From a virus, in the IMG/VR virus record IMGVR_UViG_3300022689_000334, positions 1-60,400 of that record: a DNA stretch of 60,400 nucleotides, one strand, 5' to 3'. The first letter of the stretch is position 1; every line of letters begins with the position of its first letter. Both the position numbers and the translations under genes were made by a program. A model generated the notes under the pieces. It saw nothing but the letters and a program-made list of their open reading frames with translations. It had not been told where the DNA came from and made no database searches. This document shows, piece after piece, positions 49,640 to 56,913 of this stretch.

Positions 49640-50054
49640 GACCCCGGACTGGGTAGGCTGGATGCAAGCTTACCTGGATCACGTTGACCGACAGATGAAC
49701 CGGACCCAGCGCCTGGTTTATGAAGAATGGCCGCACTACCGCCCCACCCCTGACAATTGGTTCAGGGTTGGCAACCTGCTAGCTACCCTGATTCTGTTTC
49801 TGGTAGAGGTGATGCCCATCTTGCTTTGGTATGGCTTCTTCAGGGATAAGGTCAAGAGAGCAGAGGCCCTGAGGCAGATTGACATAGAGCTGGAAACCCC
49901 GACCACGATTTACTACTTCACTCCCCAAGCTATGGTCGGGCAATGGCTCTACCAGAACGAACCTGCTGCGTGGTGTCTCTACAAGGCCCATGCAGATTTG
50001 CAGGGGGTCCAGCTGGCTGACCCCGTAGACAGACCCCGTAGAGAGGTCTCATGA
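49632..50054 (+). CDS. Membrane-associated protein, 140 aa
   Basis: Start ATG 49632 (MLKTPDWVGWM), overlapping the upstream stop (ATGCTTAA), with GGGAGAGG ahead of it. A helical N-terminus is followed by one strong TM segment, LLATLILFLVEVMPILLWYGFF, then a positively charged stretch (RDKVKRAEALR) and a C-terminal domain. No family recognised. Confidence 0.65.
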   Translation: MLKTPDWVGWMQAYLDHVDRQMNRTQRLVYEEWPHYRPTPDNWFRVGNLLATLILFLVEVMPILLWYGFFRDKVKRAEALRQIDIELETPTTIYYFTPQAMVGQWLYQNEPAAWCLYKAHADLQGVQLADPVDRPRREVS

Positions 50055-50401
50055 GTGAATTAGATTTCAACCCTTTCTTTGACGAACTAAATCGCCGAAA
50101 GTTGATTGCTCACCTGGAGAGAGTTATGCCCAGCTTTGTTGACTGGAGAGGCATTGAAGACGATCTGAATGCCCTGCAGGCGTTGACTGATGCTATGAAG
50201 CTGCAGGTGTCTCGTGCCCTGGATGAAACTGTTTCCCAAGCCTCAGCACTGTATGGGGGCTGGGAAAAATACGAGGATGCCCTTGCCTCTCTCAGCCTGG
50301 AGCAGCTGGAGCAGGAAATTAAGTATCGCAATGCCCTGACGGAACAAGCTCTAGTCGGTCTCACTTCAGCCAGAGTAAGGGGACAACTTGACCGGCGTTA
50401 A
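50051..50401 (+). CDS. Hypothetical helical protein, 116 aa
   Basis: ATGA overlap with the upstream gene. Helical throughout with heptad patterns (LNRRKLIAHLERVM, LSLEQLEQEIKYRNALTEQALVGL). Its stop codon lies inside the first copy of the direct repeat at 50398. Perhaps a soluble partner of the TM protein. Confidence 0.6.
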   Translation: MSELDFNPFFDELNRRKLIAHLERVMPSFVDWRGIEDDLNALQALTDAMKLQVSRALDETVSQASALYGGWEKYEDALASLSLEQLEQEIKYRNALTEQALVGLTSARVRGQLDRR

Positions 50402-50579
50402 AGAGCTAAATGCTTTTTCCCTTGGAATTAAAGAGCTAAATGCTTTTTCCCGTTTTGCTCTCACATTATCCGCTTAAAGCATCCAAATAGAGAAAACCCC
50501 GAAAGCATGAAGCTTTCCGGGGTTTTCTCTCACACGAGCTATTTAAGAGGGGTTTTCCTCTCACACGAGCTACTTAAGA
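50398..50579. repeat. Two pairs of tandem direct repeats, periods 30 and 31 bp
   Basis: TTAAAGAGCTAAATGCTTTTTCCC occurs (in 24-bp copies) at 50398-50421 and 50428-50451; CTCTCACACGAGCTAYTTAAGA occurs in 22-bp copies at 50527-50548 and 50558-50579. Each pair flanks or follows the terminator at 50489-50530, and both contain GAGCTA. Binding sites for one protein turned by three DNA helical turns are a possibility. Confidence 0.7.
50489..50530 (+). terminator. Hairpin terminator
   Basis: AGAGAAAACCCCG pairs with CGGGGTTTTCTCT (50489-50501 and 50518-50530), with an inner AAAGC/GCTTT extension. Confidence 0.75.
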
Positions 50580-50650
50580 ACAGGGTCAGACGATTTAACT
50601 AAGTTGGCCAAAATGTCCGTTCTTGTCAACTAAAATAGATCCCCAAAACG

Positions 50651-50688
50651 ACGAAACCCCGGAAGCGCAAGGCTTGCCGGGGTTCCGT
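50651..50688. terminator. Second hairpin terminator
   Basis: ACGAAACCCCGGAAGC pairs imperfectly with GCTTGCCGGGGTTCCGT (50651-50666 and about 50672-50688). An orphan leader copy, GTAAACACAAAACACC, follows at about 50691-50706 with no good gene behind it. Confidence 0.6.
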
Positions 50689-50890
50689 TTGTAAACACAA
50701 AACACCACAGAGTGCCACCGTATGGAGGGTTTTCTGTGAGGTGTAACACTGGTTTGGGCACCACCCCTCTGCCAGATGACTCAACTCTAACAGAACTGCC
50801 CGAACCCTGCAATACGGCAAACCACCTAATCCCCCCATAGCCTGACTTAGAGGGATGGCTTAATACCTGGCTTAAATTTTCAAAATACCC

Positions 50891-50943
50891 TTGCGACTTT
50901 GGCCGAAGTACCTTACACTTATTAACAAGTAAATACAAAACAC
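50891..50943 (+). promoter_or_regulatory. Promoter with palindrome in the spacer and conserved leader
   Basis: TTGCGA (50891-50896), 17-bp spacer holding ACTTTGGCCGAAGT (50896-50909), TACACT (50914-50919), then ACAAGTAAATACAAAACACC. Confidence 0.8.
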
Positions 50944-50973
50944 CATTACAGGCCCACAGCGAGGTAACACACT

Positions 50974-52320
50974 ATGACGTACTCAACACTCAACCGACAA
51001 CTTCAGGGATTCGGGATTAGCACAGAAGTTTTCTTGATGGACTTTGTCCTACAGGCTGGTCGCAATGAAGCCAGTCTGCCAGCCAAGATCTTGCAGAAGG
51101 AAGGACTAGACCTGAGCGATGAAGGGGTTACTTCTTCCTCAGTTGCCAAGGAACTGTTTCAAGCCACCTATCAGGGTGAGCTGGTGACGGTGCTTGACCA
51201 GAATGGCGAGGAAGTGCAATTGGTTAAGCCGGGGGAAACCGTGACTCTGTCTTGGGCGCGGAACAAGCTGGCCAACCTCGTTCAGTGGATTCAGGAATTA
51301 GGAGAGCACCTGAGCCGTAAAGAGGGCTGGATGTTCTCGCGGGAGGACTTACCTGAGGTTATGCGTAGGGTAGAGTTCATCCAGAACCGGCGCGATCAGG
51401 TCTTGCAAATCCTGATTGAGGTTCACGCTGAGGCTGAGGAAGCCTGGTACAGCCGGGTTGATCGCATCACGGCCAAACTGCAACGGGTGCTGGAATCCGA
51501 GATTGCTGCAGCTCAGGCCAAGGTAGACCAGGCCCAGGCGCACACCGGGGGAGTTCAGGAGGTTGATCAGAAGCGCCTCCGGAACCTGCAAAAGGAACTG
51601 GAGAAACTGCCTCAACTCACCGCAAAGCTACGGGATAAGTTCCCCTCCGTGAGCGAGTTACGGGATGGGTTTATCTTTAGCAACACCACCCCCAAAGAGA
51701 TGCCCTCCATCCTGGCCAACCTGCAGGGGAACGCCCAGGCCATGGACGCTATCGTTCAGGCTGAGACTGCCGAGCAGGGACAAGCCTATGCCCAGGCTCT
51801 CCGCAACGGAATTTCCCTCATGGGTGAAACCATCCGGGAAAAGGTTCAGGACTTGAGCGATGCGTTCTACGGCCATATTGCTGACTCCCTGGCTCTGCTG
51901 GAAGACCTGGGGCCGAACAAGAAGTTTGGAACTAAGGTGTCTGGTCAAATCGAGGGACACATCCAACGAATCGGGGTCCTGTACCGTCTTCTCCGGGGCT
52001 TTGAGGCCCTGAACGAGGGTAACGGTATTGACCAGTCTGAACTCATGGTCAAGCTGGAAGAGTTTAGGAACGCCTTTGCAGAGGATGCTAAGCAGGATAA
52101 GAACCGCTGTGTAGGCAATGGTCGGGATGCGCTCATTTCTCGTCTACAAGCCTTCCGCAAAGATCTGCAGCAGGTTACCCTGATAGCCGAGATTGAGGAC
52201 CTGGGATTGGGCGGTGAACGGTTCATTGAGTGGCTGGATGTGCCGCCCGAGGAAGTCATTGCCGAGGCACCCATCACCCGCCAGGGGGCTGATGTGAGCG
52301 AACTGGCTGTAATGCTCTAA
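50974..52320 (+). CDS. Large coiled-coil protein, 448 aa
   Basis: ATG 50974. After a 60-residue mixed part the protein is almost all helix: QVLQILIEVHAEAEEAWYSR, a Gln/Lys-rich coiled coil (about 170-215), and long helices to residue 400. It resembles in size and composition the helical proteins often encoded near AAA+ ATPases on plasmids and phages, but I cannot assign a family. Its C-terminus, DVSELAVML, is like the SADKAVML end of the AAA+ protein at 56914 and the tags at 40-42.6 kb. Confidence 0.65.
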   Translation: MTYSTLNRQLQGFGISTEVFLMDFVLQAGRNEASLPAKILQKEGLDLSDEGVTSSSVAKELFQATYQGELVTVLDQNGEEVQLVKPGETVTLSWARNKLANLVQWIQELGEHLSRKEGWMFSREDLPEVMRRVEFIQNRRDQVLQILIEVHAEAEEAWYSRVDRITAKLQRVLESEIAAAQAKVDQAQAHTGGVQEVDQKRLRNLQKELEKLPQLTAKLRDKFPSVSELRDGFIFSNTTPKEMPSILANLQGNAQAMDAIVQAETAEQGQAYAQALRNGISLMGETIREKVQDLSDAFYGHIADSLALLEDLGPNKKFGTKVSGQIEGHIQRIGVLYRLLRGFEALNEGNGIDQSELMVKLEEFRNAFAEDAKQDKNRCVGNGRDALISRLQAFRKDLQQVTLIAEIEDLGLGGERFIEWLDVPPEEVIAEAPITRQGADVSELAVML

Positions 52321-52330
52321 TTCACACCGC

Positions 52331-52394
52331 AGGGAGGTGGTTGACAGGCCCCTCCCTGTCCCCTAAAATTATTAACAGGTAAATACAAAACACC
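52331..52394 (+). promoter_or_regulatory. Overlapping hairpin and promoter with conserved leader
   Basis: AGGGAGG and CCTCCCT (about 52331 and 52352) flank TTGACA (52341-52346); TAAAAT follows after 17 bp and then TATTAACAGGTAAATACAAAACACC. A nearly identical unit lies at 59917-59970. Confidence 0.7.
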
Positions 52395-52408
52395 GGAGGC
52401 TTAAGCCA

Positions 52409-53050
52409 GTGAAGCAAACGATTTACGTTTCCCTCTGCCAGGAAGATCAGGACGTTGATTTTCAGGTACTAAACATCCCGGTTCCTGAGGGTGACCCGGA
52501 TGGCGATGAAGGATACTTCTTTGGCAACTGTGTCCCTGCTGAAGTTTCTATTCGGGATGCGGTTGAAAAGGCGGTCAGAGAGGCCATGCAAAAGGGACAC
52601 CAGGTCTTAGACCTAAGCCCTGCCCAGGCGCGGGAACGGTTTAATTTGGCGTCCTATGGGGAAGAAGACTTTGACAACTTTGAGGTAGAGCTACCTGACC
52701 CTGACCTGAAGCCTTTACCGGGGGAGTCTCCGATTCAGGCCCTAGCGCGATTGGCTCTCCAGATCTCTGGCAGTGCCTCAGAACTGAAGACCGTCGCTGA
52801 ACGGCTGGCCCTGCCCTCCTATGTGCAATTTGACCTGGAGGGTCCCCAGCAACGCCTGAGGGGAGTTGAACTGCCTGACCCTGACACCCTGGACAAGCTA
52901 AGTAAGCTACCCATTAACATCCTGGAACTGCTCCGAGCGTTTGAAGCGTTAGCCACTGACATCCTGCTGGAGCAAGCTGCCCAGGGGGATGAGGGCATGG
53001 GCAACGCTGAGTTTGTGCAATTCCTGGAGGGGGAAAATCCTGATGAGTGA
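52409..53050 (+). CDS. Hypothetical protein, 213 aa
   Basis: GTG 52409 with GGAGG ten bases upstream. A beta N-terminal part (KQTIYVSLCQEDQDVDFQVL) is followed by an acidic linker and a helical second half (IQALARLALQISGSASELKTVAERL). No family recognised. First gene of a five-gene operon ending with 55060-55686. Confidence 0.6.
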   Translation: MKQTIYVSLCQEDQDVDFQVLNIPVPEGDPDGDEGYFFGNCVPAEVSIRDAVEKAVREAMQKGHQVLDLSPAQARERFNLASYGEEDFDNFEVELPDPDLKPLPGESPIQALARLALQISGSASELKTVAERLALPSYVQFDLEGPQQRLRGVELPDPDTLDKLSKLPINILELLRAFEALATDILLEQAAQGDEGMGNAEFVQFLEGENPDE

Positions 53051-53657
53051 TCTGGGAGATGCCATCAAGCAAAACCTGGGGGCCGGGGAAGACGCAACCA
53101 TCCAGGTCACCCCTGATGCCCTGGTTATCACCCCGGCCCCCATTGACCCGGAGGGGGAGGGGTTCACCTGGAACGGGGTTACCTATCGCCCCGGCGACTG
53201 GGTGCGCCATCGTCGGCCCCATGAGAACGACTGGGGCGTAGCCTTCCAGTTGGCTACCTGCAAGATTGCTGCAACCTTTGACCGGGGGAACCCGGATGTC
53301 AATTTCTCATGCCGGTTCCCGATGGGCTTAGGCACTATGCGCTACGGCGATCAGGTCAAGTTTGCCACCTGGCAGGATTATGATGCGCTCATGTCTCGGG
53401 CGCTAGAAGCTCATCCCCTGGCCTTCAACCCTGGACCCCAGCTAGGGGGGAGAACCAAGAAGAACGACTACAACCGCCTGGGAGAGCTATACACAGACAC
53501 CCCGATAGGGGCTATTGACTGGGCAACCTGGAAGCGTTGTGACAAGGCTCAGAACGGTGAATACTTCAAGGTTGTGATGTGTAATGCCGTCCTGAACGAT
53601 CTGGAGAAAGCCCGTGAGTTGAGCCAATGGTTGAGGGGGCGTAACGATGGCCTCTAA
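53043..53657 (+). CDS. Hypothetical protein, 204 aa
   Basis: Start ATG 53043, overlapping the upstream stop by 8 bp, with GGAGGGGGA ahead of it. A helical N-terminus leads to beta segments (FTWNGVTYRPGDWVRHRRPHE) that look like a KOW/SH3-type barrel, then a region rich in Arg and Trp. No family recognised. Overlaps the next gene by 11 bp. Confidence 0.6.
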   Translation: MSDLGDAIKQNLGAGEDATIQVTPDALVITPAPIDPEGEGFTWNGVTYRPGDWVRHRRPHENDWGVAFQLATCKIAATFDRGNPDVNFSCRFPMGLGTMRYGDQVKFATWQDYDALMSRALEAHPLAFNPGPQLGGRTKKNDYNRLGELYTDTPIGAIDWATWKRCDKAQNGEYFKVVMCNAVLNDLEKARELSQWLRGRNDGL

Positions 53658-53985
53658 CTTGCTGTGGGACATGCTCAACCTGGCCATCCCTTTGCACATG
53701 GCTCGACTGAAAGAACAGGGTGGGCCCACAGACGCAGACTTAGAGACTTTGGCCGAAGCGCAGTCTGTCTTAGAACGGGCTGACTCCGTGTTGTTGTTTC
53801 ATACCCAACAAGCCAGACCAGGGGAGGTTGCTGATGCCTTTAATCTCACAGCTCGGGCCTATGCCATCCTGTCGTTCTGTCCTGGAGGGGTGACCTTTGG
53901 CGGGGTTAACTACAGTGCAGAGCAGTTCAGGCAAGCACTAGACGAAATAGACAGATCTTACGAGGTGGATAACTCAGATGGGTAA
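53647..53985 (+). CDS. Hypothetical helical protein, 112 aa
   Basis: ATG 53647 inside the end of the previous gene. Helical with LETLAEAQSVLERADSVLLFH, where the palindrome variant at 53746-53759 encodes TLAEA. It ends in an acidic tail. Eight-bp overlap with the DUF5131 gene (ATGGGTAA). Confidence 0.6.
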   Translation: MASNLLWDMLNLAIPLHMARLKEQGGPTDADLETLAEAQSVLERADSVLLFHTQQARPGEVADAFNLTARAYAILSFCPGGVTFGGVNYSAEQFRQALDEIDRSYEVDNSDG

Positions 53986-55063
53986 GAGCACAATCCAGTG
54001 GACGGACAACACGATTAATCCAGTCCGCCCGAAAGAAGACCCGGATGTTCCGGGTATCTATGGCTGGTTCTGTCAAAAGGTTTCTGGGGACCCGGCCTGT
54101 GCAAACTGTTACTCAGAGGACTTGAACTTAAGTTCCCGCATGGGAGGCAACCTGAGACCTTTTCAGGGGCAACCGCCTGAGATGGAGCTGGTCACGACCC
54201 GGCTGGACGAGTTCCTGAGGAAGACTAAGGCTGAGATCTGGTTTTGGGGGAGTATGACAGATCTGTTTGGGGCCTGGGTGCCTGACGCCTGGCTCATGGA
54301 TATCCTGGATACGGCCTACGCCAAACCAGAAATGAGAAGCCTGTTTCTGACCAAACGTATTGACCGGGCCTATTTCATCATCAAGCGTTGGCTCAAGCGT
54401 AAGGGTCTGGAGCAACTGCCCCTGCACATAGGGATAGGAACCACGATAGGCAACCAGCGTTGGGCCAATGAACGTTTACCCTGGCTGGTCTCCATCCCGG
54501 CAGAGTTCCGGTTTGTCAGTGCTGAACCCCTAATCACTGGGGAACGCACGTTGCAGATGCCCCGATATTTTCCGATGCCCCGAGCCTTGCATGAGACCCT
54601 GGGATTGACAAAGGCAGTCACAGAGTCCAGCATTGAGGTCTTTCCTCGCCATTCCCCGGTCATCCACTGGGTAATGATGGGCGGTGAGTCAGGCAGTATC
54701 AAAAAAGTTCGGCCCTTCTTCCTGGGGCCTGCAGAGGACTTTGCTAAGCGTCTGTCTGAGACCGGGGCAAAGGTGCTCTGGAAACAACTGGGGCGATACC
54801 CCATCATCCCCAGCCTTGACCGAGACCCGGAAATCCGGACCGGATGGGACTTGGTTGAGTACATGCAGGAATGGCCAGATGGAACCACCTTCGGCAACCG
54901 GAAGACGGGGGCTTACTACCGTCCCCGGTTCAATGGCCGTCAGGTGATTCTCAAGCACAAGAAAGGCGGGGACTGGGATGAATGGGCACCCCGCTACCGA
55001 GTAAGAGAGTTCCCGTTTGACCTGGCCAGCTTAGCTGAGGCAAGGGGAGGGGTAGCAGTTTGA
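53978..55063 (+). CDS. Phage Gp37/Gp68 family protein, DUF5131
   Basis: 361 aa. The start STIQWTDNTINP, the CANCYSE motif (about residue 40), and later IWFWGSMTDLFGAWVPD, SLFLTKRIDR, FRFVSAEPL and HWVMMGGESG are the DUF5131 signature. The family resembles radical-SAM-like barrels with an unusual Cys arrangement and occurs in phages and mobile elements; its reaction is not established. Length is slightly above the usual 250-350. Confidence 0.85.
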   Translation: MGKSTIQWTDNTINPVRPKEDPDVPGIYGWFCQKVSGDPACANCYSEDLNLSSRMGGNLRPFQGQPPEMELVTTRLDEFLRKTKAEIWFWGSMTDLFGAWVPDAWLMDILDTAYAKPEMRSLFLTKRIDRAYFIIKRWLKRKGLEQLPLHIGIGTTIGNQRWANERLPWLVSIPAEFRFVSAEPLITGERTLQMPRYFPMPRALHETLGLTKAVTESSIEVFPRHSPVIHWVMMGGESGSIKKVRPFFLGPAEDFAKRLSETGAKVLWKQLGRYPIIPSLDRDPEIRTGWDLVEYMQEWPDGTTFGNRKTGAYYRPRFNGRQVILKHKKGGDWDEWAPRYRVREFPFDLASLAEARGGVAV

Positions 55064-55686
55064 TACAGGGTTCACATCACCCTGCACACATCCCTGAGTC
55101 GTTACGACAACTTAGGGATGTTCCGTTGGCCCCGATACAACCCCTCCGTGATCGCAGGGGGATGGGTCGATATGCCTGGTGCATGGGCGGGATAAAGTCC
55201 CGACATTGGCGATATACCGAATGGGGAGACCTGCAGGGACATCCCGTCTGCCCAGAATGCGCCCTGATCGTCATGCAACGGGCTGGGCTGGGTAGACGGT
55301 TCCCCTATAAGACCGAGATCAAGCCTGAGCTGGGCGGGGTGGCCAATGGCAGGCCCAGGCGGATCATGGCAGGGTACCGGATTAAGCCGGGGCCAAGACC
55401 CGCAAGAACCAAGCGTAAATCCCTGAGGGACAAACGGAGACAGGCCGTAGCTCAGGCCCTCATGACTGGCCCCAAGACCCGCAGACAGTTACTTGCCCTG
55501 ACCTACCCGGATGGGTCGCCCGTCTTCAAGACCCTGAATGCGCTCAGCACTTTTCTCAGTAAGCACATGCGTGAAGACCTGACTGGCCTTAGGTTAAGAG
55601 GGAGGGGGGCAAACAAAATTGAGTTAACAACTTTGGCCAAAGTAAAGTGGGGAAATAAATTTAAGCCACCCCTTGACATCCCATAA
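55060..55686 (+). CDS. Basic hypothetical protein with Cys motif, 208 aa
   Basis: Starts at TTG 55060, overlapping the previous stop as TTGA, with AGGGGAGGGG upstream; ATG 55160 is an alternative. It has a possible zinc ligand set around HPVCPECALIV, a very basic middle (RPARTKRKSLRDKRRQ) and a winged-helix-like end (LMTGPKTRRQLLALTYPDGS). A perfect palindrome at 55630-55643 encodes TLAKV near the C-terminus. DNA binding is likely. Confidence 0.6.
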   Translation: MIQGSHHPAHIPESLRQLRDVPLAPIQPLRDRRGMGRYAWCMGGIKSRHWRYTEWGDLQGHPVCPECALIVMQRAGLGRRFPYKTEIKPELGGVANGRPRRIMAGYRIKPGPRPARTKRKSLRDKRRQAVAQALMTGPKTRRQLLALTYPDGSPVFKTLNALSTFLSKHMREDLTGLRLRGRGANKIELTTLAKVKWGNKFKPPLDIP

Positions 55687-55732
55687 GCCAGACCCTATCA
55701 TTAAGTTATTAACGGGTAAACACAAACACCCA
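55673..55732 (+). promoter_or_regulatory. Promoter TTGACA-17-TATCAT with conserved leader
   Basis: TTGACA (55673-55678), 17-bp spacer, TATCAT (55696-55701), then ATTAACGGGTAAACACAAACACC. The -35 overlaps the end of the preceding gene. It drives the Ycf35-like and DUF2997 genes. Confidence 0.75.
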
Positions 55733-55761
55733 AAAAAACACACGCTATCGCAGAGGACTGT

Positions 55762-56397
55762 ATGTCGCATTTCACCACTCTTAAAGGCAAGTTTGCATCT
55801 GTTCGACAGATGATTGATGCCCTGCAATTTATGGGCGTTCCCCTGAACGAAATCCTGATTGACAAGGCCCTGGGAGTCTTTGAGGGTACCCAGCAAATGG
55901 ATGCCCCCCGCAAGACCGTATCTTCCCGGTTCAGGAACACTCGCAGCGAACAACCCTGTCAGATCATCGTGACCGAAAAGGGAATGAAGGCCATGGCTGA
56001 AGCTGCTGAAGCCAAGCAGAATTGCGGCTACAGCATGAGAAAGAGTGAAGGCAACATCGGTATCTTCAAGGATCAAGATGCTGAGTTTGGCTTCTATGAC
56101 TGTGGCTGTGAGGAAAATCCCGGCTTTGTGCCAGCAACGGACCCCTATGTATCGGGTGAAGAAATGGTCGGTTACTTCACCGCCTGCTACGAAATCATGG
56201 GCCTCCGGGGGAACAAAGACCTGGAGGTGAGCCAGATTGCTCGGGATGAAGACGGTAACTTCATCCTTCAGGTTCGCAAACCTCAGAAGCAAGGCAAGTT
56301 TGCTGCACTGGGCAGTGCATTTGGCGGCCTGGGTGGCGGCAGCGGCCTGGGCAGTGGCAAGCGTCGTCGGGGAGTTCTCGGCCTCGGTTCTCGTTAA
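55762..56397 (+). CDS. DUF1257 / Ycf35-like protein
   Basis: 211 aa. The start MSHFTTLKGKFASVRQMIDAL matches the start of DUF1257/Ycf35 proteins (MSHFT..K....), conserved in cyanobacteria and some plastids. In cyanobacteria it neighbours DUF2997 and Ycf46, as it does here. Residues 100-150 hold CGYSMRKSEG and FGFYDCGCEE, which may be Cys ligands. The last 40 residues are a Gly/Arg-rich extension (GSAFGGLGGGSGLGSGKRRRG), not part of the core. Function in the host is not established. Confidence 0.8.
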   Translation: MSHFTTLKGKFASVRQMIDALQFMGVPLNEILIDKALGVFEGTQQMDAPRKTVSSRFRNTRSEQPCQIIVTEKGMKAMAEAAEAKQNCGYSMRKSEGNIGIFKDQDAEFGFYDCGCEENPGFVPATDPYVSGEEMVGYFTACYEIMGLRGNKDLEVSQIARDEDGNFILQVRKPQKQGKFAALGSAFGGLGGGSGLGSGKRRRGVLGLGSR

Positions 56398-56453
56398 CCC
56401 CTAATCCGTTTCAATTTCCTACTTCTAAACCTTCATTTTTTAGGACTGAACCC

Positions 56454-56753
56454 ATGCGATTTAACCTGAACTTCTCCCTTCCCAAATTCCTTAAGGACTG
56501 GAATGCTAGAGCCTTTGCCCCTCGTGAGGATGACGAACTGTACGCCAACCTAGTCATTAGCCCTAAGACCGGGGAAATGACCATTGACGTAAAGAACGGT
56601 GACGGCACCAACTGTCAGGAATTGACAGCAGAGATTGAGAAATCCCGAGGTGGTGCAGATAGCAAGGAATTCAAGCCCGAGTTCCGTCGCACTCAGATCG
56701 GCACTGAACAGCACAAGACCCGGTCTACCGGTCGCAACACGCTGAGTCACTAG
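56454..56753 (+). CDS. DUF2997-like protein
   Basis: 99 aa from ATG 56454. The middle has the DUF2997 pattern of a small beta pair and helix: LVISPKTGEMTIDVKNGDGTNCQ then ELTAEIEKSRG (in parts). It stands between Ycf35-like and Ycf46-like genes in the canonical order. The N-terminal 35 residues and the basic STGRN end are extensions; STGRN also occurs in the small protein at 59384. Confidence 0.7.
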   Translation: MRFNLNFSLPKFLKDWNARAFAPREDDELYANLVISPKTGEMTIDVKNGDGTNCQELTAEIEKSRGGADSKEFKPEFRRTQIGTEQHKTRSTGRNTLSH

Positions 56754-56764
56754 GCTCACCCTGG

Positions 56765-56875
56765 GGCGGCTTAAGCTCTAACCCTGACCCTGCTTAAGCC
56801 GCCAAATTTATTGAAAATATTGTTGACACCTGATATTTTTTTCGTTAAAGTTGTAAACAGGTAAAGACAAAACAC
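56765..56875 (+). promoter_or_regulatory. Hairpin, then promoter TTGACA-17-TAAAGT with conserved leader
   Basis: A perfect 12-bp stem GGCGGCTTAAGC/GCTTAAGCCGCC (56765-56776 and 56792-56803) ends the previous unit. TTGACA (56823-56828), 17-bp spacer, TAAAGT (56846-56851) and AACAGGTAAAGACAAAACACC follow. The ATPase therefore has its own promoter. Confidence 0.7.
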
Positions 56876-56913
56876 CTAACACACCACACCACGACACCGA
56901 GAGGAATTTTCCA

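Noticed and set aside
50626-50938. Minus-strand open frames of 70 and 102 codons
   Set aside because: They cross two terminators and a plus-strand promoter and have no ribosome binding site.
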